Below, piece by piece: positions 11,770-22,900 of a DNA stretch of 64,000 nucleotides; the stretch's first letter is position 1; every line of letters begins with the position of its first letter. Made by a program: the position numbers and the translations under genes. This DNA comes from Narthecium ossifragum. Its lineage: Eukaryota; Streptophyta; Magnoliopsida; Dioscoreales; Nartheciaceae. The notes under the pieces were generated by a model that worked only from the letters and a program-made list of their open reading frames with translations, made no database searches and had not been told where the DNA came from. The stretch lies in assembly GCA_963920575.1 (NCBI GenBank), contig OY986966.1, positions 2,376,130 to 2,440,129 of the forward strand. Reading direction: 5' to 3'.

Positions 11770-12320
11770 TAGTCCACATGTTATTTGTGAAAAGTAACTG
11801 ATGAAAAATAACCAGTGGAAAGTAATTAGTGATTGTAACTAATAGTGGAAAGTAAATGTTGTGCATTGAGTGCCTAAAAAAATAGGTATAAAATATGGGA
11901 AAATATGCAACTTGAATTCTGGAAAGTAACCGATGAAATTAATGAAAAGTAACGTATGGAAACTAACTATCAAAATTATGAAAAGTAACTACCAAAATTG
12001 TCATTAGAATTGTGGAAAGTAATTACGAGAATTGTAGAAAGTAATTACGAGAATCGTGAAAAGTAAGTACCAAAATTGTAAAAAATAACTACGAAAATTG
12101 TGGAAGATAGCTATGAAAATTGTGAAAAGTAAGTCATGGAAAGTAACCAGTGTAAAGTAATTAGTAGAAGAAAAATATATTGAAAGTAACTAACGAAAAG
12201 TAACTTATAAAAATTACTATTGAAACTGAAGACACTCGTGTCAATATTCAACTTGAATTCTAAAAAATAACTAATGAAACTACTAAAAAGTAACCAGTGA
12301 AAAATAACTATAATCTCAAT
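11770..12320. repeat. Degenerate short tandem repeat based on GAAAAGTAACTA..
   Basis: The core (G/T)(A/G)AAAGTAA(C/T) recurs about 18 times at irregular spacing of roughly 20-30 bp, often followed by ATGAAA, TACCAAAATTG or TACGAGAATTG. It is an old, decayed minisatellite with no coding potential. Confidence 0.8.
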
Positions 12321-12344
12321 AAGGAAATGATGAAAAATTTATGA

Positions 12345-12742
12345 TTTGTGCTTCCATGTGCACGCCATGTGCTATCTTGTGCCGTTGTACGTTTGAATGG
12401 CTTCTTCCAACTCTCTAATATTAATGGAGCGGTTCCTTGCAGGACTATCTTAAACACTGTATCCTTGTCCTTCCAGGTGACAACCAAACATGTCATAATA
12501 TAGGTAAGATCATAGATGTCTTATAAGGATAAGATCAAGCTTGCCTTGGTTCCACCTCACACTACACCCTGTCTGGTCCGGGGAACGGGGGATAACCCTT
12601 TTATCTAATGGAGATAGTAAAATAGAAATAAGATGAAACAAGATGGCCATTTCAAAAAGTGTGGATTGAACTGATCTTATCCTCATTTAATTTCACTCTA
12701 ATTTCTATCCCCATTTCTATCCGAGTAAAAAAAATATTTTGA
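12345..12742. repeat. About 400-bp direct repeat, copy B
   Basis: Second copy of 10540-10948 in the same orientation. It has lost some 20-30 bases around 12600 relative to copy A and carries a small insertion at 12385. See copy A. Confidence 0.85.
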
Positions 12743-13322
12743 CACATCCACACTCATTATCTTAATTTTTCTAATCATAAAATCCCCTAACATAGAATAA
12801 CCTATTCCTTTATCAAACGCCATCGTACTTAGCAGTAGTAGACATGGATGAAGAATGAAGAGGTAGAAGGGGAGTAGTAGCGGAGAAGAAGATTAGAATA
12901 TGTAATTTATGGTTGGGCACTCCTTTTAACTCTCCTAAGGAAGAGAACTCTTTTCTTTATTAATCAAGCATAAGCATCCTACAATGACGATACGAATATT
13001 TATACTTCCTACGATCTATCTCAGGCTCTCCTAAGCAGAGTCTAACACTGCTACTAACTCGAGTCTATCATATCAAACCGTCTACAAGACTCCAGCCTAA
13101 TTAAGAGTTATAACCCATCTACTAACTCAACTAAGACAAGGGTTCTAACTCATCTGCTAATTGAACTAAAGCCCCAAAACTCTTAACTCTTTACAGCTGC
13201 TTCTGGTTGGGTTTCCTAACTCGACTGGAACGTCTGAACTCATCACATAACAAATAGGATCGTATAACTGTGATATTGTTGAACAGCAGAGGTTGAAGTG
13301 CACCAGGCAAAGTTGAACTTTA

Positions 13323-13492
13323 ACTCGTTTGGTTCGGAGATAGGGTTACAACGAATATGAGGTTAGAAAAAAAGTGAGGATAAGAAAAAATATAGAGGAA
13401 TGTGATAGGTGGAATAGTAGTAACCTCATAATTTGGTGAAAAAATAGGATTAAAGTGAGGGTAACTCTCTTGACCCCGTTGCCAAACAAGGA
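13323..13492. mobile_element. Possible MITE with short inverted ends
   Basis: The left end contains CTCGTTTGGTTCGG..AGGGTTAC. The reverse complement of the right end contains CTCGTCCTTGTTTGGCAACG followed by GAGAGTTACCC. The size, AT-rich middle and GTTTGG ends fit a small non-autonomous DNA transposon. The target duplication is unresolved. The surrounding 12.75-13.93 kb shows no gene. Confidence 0.4.
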
Positions 13493-13934
13493 CGAGATGA
13501 GGCCTAAAGCCTCTATAGGCTGACAATCACCGGTGAAGAAGAGTCTTCAGGATTCGTTTAGTTGCAGAATAAGCATTACTTGAAGATGGAGAAATTGTAA
13601 TACTAGGATAAGTTGTGTGAATGTCTATCGTGCTTTATTAGTGATTGGTTGGACAAATAGAGAGTAAAAATTATCGTTATTAGCAATGCAAAAGGATAAC
13701 AACGACAAGAGATAATTTTCTAATAGGATATAAGCATTTGGGGAAAAAAAAGGAGAAGAGAATGAGTAACTGAGAAATTAGTTAAATAATTAATTAAAAC
13801 AAAAAATGTAATTTATCGCAAATTATCCCTATACCCTATTTCTGCTTGCAGGAGGATATTTGATTGCAATTGTAGATAAATTGAGACTTATTCAAGAATA
13901 AGCCGCCCCTCATATTCGGAATAAAAAAAGGCCC

Positions 13935-14670
13935 CAAGCAAATTAGGATGACCATCTGTTAGGATTTTAGTAGTAGGTATTCGCTCCTACTATCCCAACA
14001 ACGTAAGCTTAGTTGAGTGTTGAGTAACATGGTGTCAGAATAGAGGTATGGAGTTCAAAAATTCTTAAATTCCTCAGCTGCTCTTTGGATTCACTATTTA
14101 ACTTCACTATTTATCAGATTTTGTGAGATGGGTTTTGCTGCTGCTGATTCATAGCATTCACTGACCACACAGTGTGCCGAAGTTTCTGTTCTATCTTGGG
14201 TGTTTGTTCATTGATATTTTTTATCATGGTAATACTCAACTTAATTAGGACAACCACATCTTAGGATTGTAGTGGTAGGTGTTGACTCAAACCATCTCCC
14301 AATAGTGGAGTGGGTAGAGGAAAATAGTATAAGAGCATAGGTCCGGAGTTTGAACATCCTTAATTTCCTCAGCTTAAGCTCTTTTGTGATTGAGTGGTTA
14401 GAAGTAACATAAAATCAGAGCATATGTCTGGAGTTTGAATATCCTTAAATTCCTCAGCTGCTCTATAAATTCACTAATTAGAGATAGTTACTGTTCTTCT
14501 TCTTCATAACCTTATAATATAATTGAACAATGAGTCTCTATCTTGCAGTATAATCTATAAGATTGAAATATGGACATAAAGACTTGTCCTCATCGATCAG
14601 TTTAAATTTTTTGATTGAGTTGTTGGAGTTAACATACTATGAGCAGATGTCTTACTCGAGCCCACAGATT
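13935..14670. repeat. Diverged repeat copies of SINE-like (tRNA-promoter-like) sequence
   Basis: Copies near 13935-14099, 14237-14385, 14385-14481 and 14612-14670 share AACAT..(A/T)ATCAGAGCATA.GT..GGAGTTTGAA..TCCTTAAATTCCTCAGCTGCTCT. GAGTTTGAA resembles a decayed RNA polymerase III B box. They could be tRNA-derived SINEs or debris of another repeat. No intact promoter or tail is visible. Confidence 0.4.
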
Positions 14671-14772
14671 TGTATGGCTGTTCCTTGGAGTGTCGTTTAT
14701 CATGGGTCGTATTAATGGTAGATTTGTATGGCCGAATAGATTGAATGTATTGCTGTTGGGAAGCTACCGTTT

Positions 14773-15035
14773 TGTTTTTTTTTTTTTTTTTTTGTTGACA
14801 AGTTGAGCCGGAGGCTAGTGAAAATCAGAAAACAAAGCAATGAACTACTTCAAAACTGGAGGCCCCTCGCAGCCCTCGCAAGGCCATCAGTCTCCTCGTT
14901 ATCCTCTCTTGGTACGAACCGTACATGAATCTCCTTCAGCTGGGCTGCATTCCAACAAAGTCCTTGCAGTCGGCCACTTAGATAACCGGCCCACTGTTTC
15001 CTTCCATTAACACAGTTTTGTTCTCTCGGTGTCGG
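14773..15035 (-). mobile_element. LINE 3' fragment with RNase H tail, minus strand
   Basis: On the plus strand a T-run (14775-14793) is followed by the reverse complement of a LINE tail (CTCCGGCTCAACTTGTC) and of the last part of an RNase H domain. Read on the minus strand the latter ends in VRFVPREDNEETDGLARAARG before a stop near 14854. It is truncated at its 5' side near 15035 and is a dead copy. Confidence 0.8.
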
Positions 15036-15112
15036 CGCCCTGGGTTGTATGGGTTTCCCACTGTTTGTTTTGCAGCCTTAAGTGACGGGAGGGGAAGGTG
15101 TTTTGTGTTAGA

Positions 15113-15130
15113 GGGGGGGGGGGGGGGGGG
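15113..15130 (+). repeat. Homopolymer run of 18 G
   Basis: Eighteen consecutive G residues that could form a G-quadruplex. The length may be inexact, because sequencing of such runs is unreliable. Confidence 0.9.
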
Positions 15131-15474
15131 CCTTCCTAGCAGTCACGGCTATTGTATTTAGAGGGGTTTGGTCTCTGACTTGATCCCATGCTATCATTGA
15201 AAGCTCTAGCACCTGATTTGAGGGCATGTATAGTAGGAAAATATCCATTATAGATATAAGAATTAATATCATTTTGATACTCTCTAATTTTAAAAATTAT
15301 CAATTTCAACTCTGTGTTTTAATACATAACAAAACATGGTCTATAGTTAACTAATTTTTCAATTTAATGTCAAGTTTAATAACGCCGTTCGTTGACTTAA
15401 CGTCAAACCGACCAATCGATCTCACATAACCGGTTTTACGCGATCTTCCGCCGTCGTCATCGTCCTCTACAACA

Positions 15475-15716
15475 TCAGCACCATACATTGTCCGACAACT
15501 CCGTCATCAGAAACATAGACTTCTCCTTGGGGTCCAACCCCCACCACTTCATCACTGCAATGGACTCCTTGGTCTTAGCCCCCCGGCGAACTCCCCATCG
15601 AAGTCCTCAACCACGAGGGCATCCGCGGCTGCGACAGCACTGGCGATGGCTGTGGAAATAGGGAGGCGCTTCTCCTTGCGGTTGATCTTGATGGACCAGT
15701 CCCGGGGCTTGTGTGC
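15475..15716 (-). pseudogene. Captured fragment of plastid 50S ribosomal protein L4 (uL4c)
   Basis: Read on the minus strand, from about 15712 the frame gives KPRDWSIKINRKEKRL, then STAIASA...ALVVEDFDGEF. After a one-base frame change near 15590 it gives KTKESIAVMKWWGLDPKEK and SMFLMTEL. This order matches the middle of plant chloroplast ribosomal protein L4 (PRDW..KINKKEKRL, VVVEEF, KTREF, RWGLDPKEKALFLM) as I remember it. The frame change and missing flanks make it a non-functional gene piece, transported by the surrounding MULE. Confidence 0.7.
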
Positions 15717-15851
15717 AGTGACAATTGTATTTGTTACCCCCACAACACACATGACGTGCCATCTTCGACATATCAAATATCAATGGGTGACTCAATTCTA
15801 TTCTAAGATTAATGTCAGTCATGAATTCATGGGTCAAGCCACCCACCTTTA

Positions 15852-16192
15852 GGTGATCGCCGATGTTGACGAAGAAGGACGGTGATACACTCCTTGTGCT
15901 GGACCTGTAAGCCTTTGACCTCATCCTGGAGGAGGAGAGTGAGGAAGCCATAGTCGGAGTGCGGCGGCATTCCCAGCGTCAGGCTGGGCTCCGGACACAG
16001 CGGGTAGCAATTCACCACCATCAGGTGCATCCCTTCGTCGAACTCCCAGACAATTCCGGAGTCCAATCCCAGTGTCTCTAGGGTGGCTCCCATGAGAACT
16101 TGGAACAACTCTCTGTTCTCCCTGATGTACGACATGCTCTCGTCTGCAAAATTTAACAAGAAGAGGTCATGAGAATAGACCTCTCTGTTCAC
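15852..16192 (-). pseudogene. Captured fragment of a 2-oxoglutarate/Fe(II)-dependent dioxygenase
   Basis: The minus-strand frame contains [40 protein letters not shown] and [20 protein letters not shown] followed by LQVQH. This is the conserved DSBH core region of plant 2OGDs (DMR6/flavanone-hydroxylase-like), including the HSD iron-binding pair (HxD). After LQVQH the frame breaks. A neighbouring frame keeps FVNIGDHL, corresponding to the next conserved block with several residues lost. The second iron histidine and the arginine for 2OG binding are missing, so it cannot be active. Confidence 0.85.
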
Positions 16193-16491
16193 CCCTCCAC
16201 CGGGACGGAGCTGGGTGCACTGCGACCCCTGGTGAGCGCGGTCGGTCTTCTTCTAGGAATAGGGCTTCTTGCCACTAGCTCGCACCTCTGCACGGGTCAG
16301 GGTGGAGGCGGTGCCACAGAGCTAGTTCTATCGGTTGGCCATGAGGGTGCGGTGGATCACTGCCCGGGCGATCTCAGGCGGGGCGAAGCGGAGATCAAGG
16401 TAGGCCTTGCCGATGGGGTTGTTGAAGAAGGAGAGGACGAGATAGTAGCGAGCTCAAAGCGGATAGAGAGGGTGGGGTTAAAATTCTTTCA

Positions 16492-16700
16492 ATGGAAAAG
16501 ATGGTCATAGCCAGCACCGTCCGTCACAGCCCCCTTCTTCTCCGCTTCGGATCCTGGCCGGTCCTCCTTGCCTCCTCACCCGCAACCACCAAGGAGTTCC
16601 TATCCATCCACGACACCGGCACCTGCTCCTACGGCCCCCGCTAGCAGCAGTCCCTCCGTCACATCCGCCAGAGAAGCGTGGAGTCGAGTAGGAAGAAGGA
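16492..16700 (+). pseudogene. Captured fragment of a cytochrome P450 N-terminal region
   Basis: The plus frame from the ATG at 16492 gives HSPLLLRFGSWPVLLASSPA, then TTKEFLSIHDT and CSYGPR followed by a stop at 16645. Beyond it are QSLRHIRQ and SSRKKDE-like residues. GPLL.LRFGS.PVVVASSP...EFL..HD and YGPYWR..RK are consecutive landmarks of plant A-type P450s. The intervening segment is deleted and the heme region is absent. It lies on the opposite strand to the two other captured pieces. Confidence 0.65.
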
Positions 16701-16969
16701 TGAGTAGATAGTGGTCATGACTGGTTTTCCGTTAATCCAACTAACGCCATCCTAGTCATGGGATTAAAATGACTAAGTGTTAACTATATATCCTGTTTTG
16801 TTACGTTTTAAAACACATGATTCAAATCGATAATTCTAGAGGGTATCCAAATGATATTAACCCTAGATAGAAGGTAAGATACTATAGCGCAGAAGCGAGG
16901 AATGAAATGGATGAAGTTTTATTGCTAAGATCAATGAGAAACATGCTGGAAATATACATGGAACACTAA

Positions 16970-19900
16970 CTAATGTTGAGGGTGCATAGGAGGGAGCGTA
17001 GGCTTCTTCTCCACAGCCTCATAATACAGAACAAGATTATCCTGCAATACACCAATACACTGGATCCATGAAAATATGAACAAGATCGACATCAAAGACA
17101 CAAGGTGAAGTAGGAGGTCAAACCTTGCGAACTGTTTCCCATGTGCTTGGATCGAAACAGAGGTATGATCCCCTCTCATACGCTTGAGTCTTAACAAGGG
17201 GCTCCATGTTTGGAACTTTTGTGAACCAAAATTGGTGTTCTTTATGATAGAACCATCCTCTCGAATATCTACCCATGTGAAACAGATTTCTTAAGAGCTA
17301 GATCCTCAAAAAATAGAATAAAACAAGTTTCTAGCTTAAATTGTACTAAAGCACTTCTTTCTTATCGCGAGGAAGGTCTTGGTAGTCAGAGAAATAGATG
17401 TAAATCAGTTGGCATGCTGTGAGCTAAAAGACATCAGCATGAAATAACAGCAATGCATCAAAATCTGACAATAGTGATACACACAAATGTACCCCAAATA
17501 CCAAAAGTGGTGATAGAGATCACAAACTTATAATGTGAGACCCAAACAAGGCATTGACATTGCATGCAATACAAATGAAATGGGAATGAAACAAGGTTTT
17601 AGACCTAGAGCAGGAATCAATTACTGGTGGTGGGTAAATAAGTTGGAAGAGGAGGTCTTAACTGGACTCGTGCATAAATATAGTTAACAAGTCACTTAAT
17701 GGGGCGTTTGGTTGCTTGCATAATTGCTCAATGCAGTGCATTGCATCTGCTAAAGCAATGCATTGCATTGCATCTGCTAAAGCAATGCATTGCATTGCAT
17801 CTGCTAATGCAATGCATTGCATTGCATCTGCTAATGCAATGTTGCATTAGCAAAAACAACCATTTTGGCTGCATTTGCTAATGCAATGCTGCATTAGCAA
17901 AAACAACCATTTTGGCTGCATTTGCTAATGCAGCATTTGAGGCCCTTCTTACATTAACTTATGCATGCATCCGCTAATGCAGTAGCCAACCAAACACCCT
18001 TTTCTATTAGCTGATGCATGCATCAGCTAATGCAGTGGCCAACCAAACACTGGTATAAACCAAAATGCTGCATTAGCTCATGCATATATCAGCTAATACA
18101 AGCAACCAAACACCCACTACATATCAATCTGATGTAGTTTTAGCATTTTTCAGTCAGTGAGTAACTCTTTAGCGTGATGAGAACATCTGGATACTTGCAA
18201 AGAACAATATTGAAAAATGGAACTTGGTATATGTGAAGTCTACAAATCCATGACTGCTAGCATAGAGAGGAGGAGCTTACAGTTCATATGCAGCATAAAC
18301 TTGCGCTTCATCCTTTGGCATGCTGCATTAAAAGAAAGAGATAAACAAAATTCAACAAATGACTTAAGAAGTTACAAATTATACCCGCAAGTTTAGTTAA
18401 AAGACATGAGATCATGGCACACCTGTAAAAGATGTAAAACAGTGTTGCTATCTGAAACTTCGAAAAATACCCTTGCTGATCCACAATGACAAAAAATTAG
18501 GACAAATTCATGACTGGATAGAGCTCAAAGGGAAACCGATTTTTAGTAGAAAAAAAGCTCACTTGTAGTGTAGGTGGTGACTTGCCATAGTAGCAAGTTG
18601 GAACTGTATACTCAGGATCTCCTTTTGCAGGCTCATCAGACCATGGAGAGCCAAAGGACTTATGAAGATTGTCCTGTTGGCTCAAATTCAATCCTAGTGT
18701 CGTCAAATCAATACCCAAAGCAAGCGTTGACAAGTCTGCATCATTCATTTTTATAATACTCAAAAGTCCAAGCAAGCCAAAGCGATCAGGAGTTATTTGC
18801 ATCCCCTGCATAGATTTTAGATTCTGATCTCTGTATGACTGAGTAGCAGCAGACATTTGTTGAAGGCGAAATTGAGGTTGATTTTGTGGGTGTTGATATT
18901 GCTGAATAAGCTGTTCGTACATTCCCATGCTAGAAGCTGGATTTGGAGAGCTCAACGGTCTCAATCCAAGACCCGGAGGCCCGCTATTCTGAACCTGAAA
19001 TGAACAAAATTTACAGGAAATGCAGTTAAGATCATCTTAAGGTGCATTAATAGCCTTAACTTCCGGCGGCAACAACACATGAGAAATAAACCTGAGAATG
19101 ATAGCTTCCATGAGAAGATGGAAACGAGTCAGAGCCATGTAAATGGAGAAGATCTTGATTGTTTCCGGGTCCAAAAGAAGCTGCACCGCTACTAGCTGAA
19201 GTTGCATGCTGCTGTTGTTGATTGCGACTAGATGGATAAGTGCCCCCTAAGCTGAATCCAGCTGATCTTGCCATCTGTAAGGTAAATAACAACCCGAAAT
19301 TTCATAATCCAAAACTTAAGTTAATGATGTGTCATCAAATATTTATCTTGGTCCATGAAATTTGACTCACAGGAAAGTGCTGCGACTGCATCATTGAAAC
19401 ATTATCATGGAGTTGTTCTTTTTGTTGCAAGTCCATTGAAAAATCTGAGTTACCACCTAGACATGAACAATGAGAAAAATTTATTAGCTTTATAAGTCGA
19501 GAACTAGCAGTTGCTAGAGTGCCATTAAAGATCTTTGATAAATTTACCAAGTACAACGCAAAATCATAAACATTATAATGTATCTTAAATTTGAGTTAAA
19601 TCTCAGATACACCTACAATTTATCAGGAGTACTCAATCCTTTGTTGCTGGCAAGTAAATGCCTAAGTTAATAGAGCTACAACAATGATCGCACTACAATG
19701 AAAATTATAAGCCTCGCTCTGGGGAAGTGGGTCACCTTTCTCGGTTGACCGTAGGGGTGGCAATTCGGGTCATGACCCGCGAACCCGACCTGACCCGACC
19801 CGAAATAAACGTGTTTGGATTTGGTGTTATCGGTTTCGGGTCATAAACGGGTCGACCCATTTACGACCCGTGAATAAATGGGTCGGGTCGGGTCGACCCG

Positions 19901-22900
19901 CGGGTTAGGCGGGTCGACCCGTTTAATTTTAATATCACTAAAACTTTTAGAGCTAATTTGAATATGATCTCATCGCATTAAAGAAAATTAAAACAAGTTG
20001 TAATTTTATTGTTTAGGTTGGATGGTTTGGATGTAATTGAAACAAGTTATAATTTTATTGCTTAATAATTTTATTAATTAGTTGATAATTTGTTGCTTGA
20101 TGGTTGTTAAACGGGTCAGATTGTTGTTAAACAAGTCGACCCGACCCGACCCGTTTAATAAACGGGTTAAATGGGTTGGGTCGGGTTGACCCGTTTATAA
20201 ATGGGTCGGGTTCGGGTTGATAAAACCTGACCCGTTTATTTGGGTTTGGGTTTGGCCTTTATTAAACGGGTCAATACCCGACCCGACCCACGAACCCGAA
20301 TTGCCACCCCTAGTTGACCGTCCTGATCCGGTTCATCACTCAAAGGTCACACAAAATCATATAAAAGACTGAATGAGATTTGTATTAAAAAAGACAAAAT
20401 AACAACCCATTTGTTCAGTGTTTCATTAGACAGACACCATTATGCTCAGATATTGCGACCATCACCCCATGTACAAGCGAAAGCAGTCATTTGCATTCAA
20501 AAAAGGATCACATGTTTGGAAGACAAAAGAATGCATGCAAAATATATAAACTTTTTAAAGAAAATTGAGTGGCAGAACCTAAAATGAAAACGGAAATAAT
20601 GCAAAATTGTCAGCAAAATGATAGAGCAAGTTAAGAACAAAGGTAGAAGATTCTCCCTACTACTAATCTGTTCTAGGATAGCTTTATGCATGCTCTAACT
20701 TCTAAGGTGTACAAACAAGAAACCCTAAGAACTAAAATCAATACTACGAACTGAAGCAACAAGCAAACTAAATGTTGGAGATGTCAATGCTGCAGGCAAA
20801 TATCATGGCATTTCAACTCCTTTTTGGCATCGCCGACTTATTGAAAGAAAAAAGAATCCTATAATGAATACTTGGAGCAGCCGGAATATGATTGTGCCAA
20901 GGCATTGCAACCAAAAAGGCTTAATTAAATAGAAAAACAAAGAAGGGCATATATGATATGTGAAAGCACCTTTAAATCCAGGCAGAGCAGGAAAGTCTTC
21001 ATTTTGGATACTAAATTCTTGGTTTTGTTGGACAATGGAGCTAACACCAGCTCCTTGCTTTCTCAATGAACCTGAAAGTAAAAGGCTCAGTTCAAACACT
21101 ATAGCACAAGAGATCAACACAAAGGCAAATTCAGGCATCAAAACCTAACCTAATTGCCCTTGTGGCCCTCCGGCGGAACTTGGTCGTCCACTTAATTGAG
21201 GAAAATCATTAATGTCAAATGGAGAGTTGTCATTGGCGTTCATATCATTCAATATCCCCATAGAGCTTAAAGAATTATTCCCTCCTTGTAACTGGCTTTG
21301 AGATATATGTCCTCCAGATGTAGGATAAGAATTCCCGAGCATTCCTAACATCTGAGGAGCTGCTGATCATATGCATATCAGTTGTTTGTAACAGATGAAT
21401 ATAGACAGGCTACATATCCTCGATCGTGCACTACATGTTGGACCCATTAAGCATGATGTAAAATCCAATAGCACCTAAAATTTACCCAACAATGTTTTCA
21501 TGGAGAATGCATAAACTAACATATGTGAAAACCAAAAAACTTGACAGTAAAAGAGCAGGTGACACAGATGATTTCACATAGTAATATTGCCACCCTGATT
21601 TATTGAAGGTCAAAGGGAAGACGAATACCTGAAACTTGCATGTCGACTTCATGCTGAGTAAATTTACAGCATATAAACAAAACGAAAATGAACTAGTTTT
21701 GATGGCATATGTTCAATCAGACTGGTCTAGAGGTCACCATGATGAATGAAATACCATAAATCACTACAAAAGAAGAATATATAAAATATTTAGCCTCCTG
21801 GCCTACTCAAGTAACCCAAAGACATAACCCAGGGGAAGCCAATTGTTGCCAACTCATTAAACTGAACCAAAACACTGTAAAATAATATCTGACATAATAT
21901 TGAGATTTAGATCCAAATTTAGTTGAACACACCATGTGATACAAAGATGGATACCTTGATGAAGCATGCCACTCATCAACCTGTTAGGCCCCTGCATGTT
22001 TAAGCTCCCGGATCCACTATTAGCAGCTAAATTAACACGTGAAGCTAGACCAGGCACGGATAATCCACCAGAGCTTATACTTCTCCCAAGGTTGCCTCCA
22101 CCAACAATGTTCCCCATTGTGCTTGTAATTCTCGGGCCAACGTTCCCTAAAAGTGGAGAAACTCCCATCCCAGGAACAGAATTACGGCTGCCAGCAGTGC
22201 TTGAGTTTGAGGAAATGCCAGGAATGGAACCGCCAACACCATTCATGCCACTACTAAAAGCAGGACTCCCTACGACACTAATACCCCCTCTACTTGTGAC
22301 CCCTAAATGTCCATGAGAGCTTCCATGTGAAAGCTGCAAGGCAATTATGTGTATGTAAATGTCAAGGAAAAAGATAACTGAAGGTGAAACAGCAACCTAC
22401 GCAAGTTGAAAGTCTACTAAAAAAAATAATGACAACATGAACCTGAGATATGGCAATGGGAAGATTATTCGATGCAAATCGCCCACTTGAAATATTTCCG
22501 CCAGGTTGTTGGACTGCACTCGATGGGACACCAGCTATAGCAGCATTCCTTGATGCAAGCGAGCCTGGGATGTTCGGAACGTTGAAGCTTCCGTGAATAT
22601 TATGCAAACCTTGCATGCCACCTATTGCAAAGCAGTTATGGTGTTTTAGGGAACGCCATTTTTGTATGGGAAAGTGTTGAAAGGAGAATTAACTGACCAG
22701 AGTGATGAAAACCCGGAGCAGCTGCAGATTGAGCAGAAAAGGACGTGGCAAAAGGTCTCCCTGTGGAGTCAGGAAGATTTGAAGTTGAACCATTAAGACC
22801 TGACTGCAACCAAAAGTCCACCTTCACATGTGAGCAGGATTTGACAATGGCGCATGCATATGTACAAGTATATCCAGAAGCAAAAAGAGAAATGTTATCT

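Larger units (their letters stand above)
15260..16863. mobile_element. Pack-MULE with TIRs, 9-bp target duplication and captured gene fragments
   Basis: The left end (15260-15355) and the reverse complement of the right end (about 16775-16863) share (A/G)TTAATATCATTT.GATAC.CTCTA, TGTGTTTTAA.AC.TAACAAAACA and TATAGTTAAC. The element is flanked by TAGATATAA (15251-15259) and TAGATAGAA (16864-16872), a 9-bp duplication with one mismatch, the MULE hallmark. There is no transposase. Inside lie fragments of a P450 (plus strand), a 2OG-Fe(II) dioxygenase and a plastid ribosomal protein L4 gene (both minus). A further coding-like stretch at 16200-16480 is unassigned. Confidence 0.88.

Noticed and set aside
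10540..12742. The 400-bp direct repeats as LTRs of a small retrotransposon
   Set aside because: No TG...CA ends, no primer-binding site or polypurine tract, no target duplication.
13935..14670. A true tRNA gene
   Set aside because: Only a weak B-box-like GAGTTTGAA is present; no cloverleaf can be drawn and no anticodon loop is evident.
17737..17940. CRISPR-like array (regular 27-bp repeats)
   Set aside because: Repeats are contiguous with no spacers, and it is plant nuclear DNA; it is a minisatellite inside a transposon.
21966..22316. 116-codon plus-strand frame
   Set aside because: Antisense shadow of the G/S-rich NOT2 exon 21955-22333.
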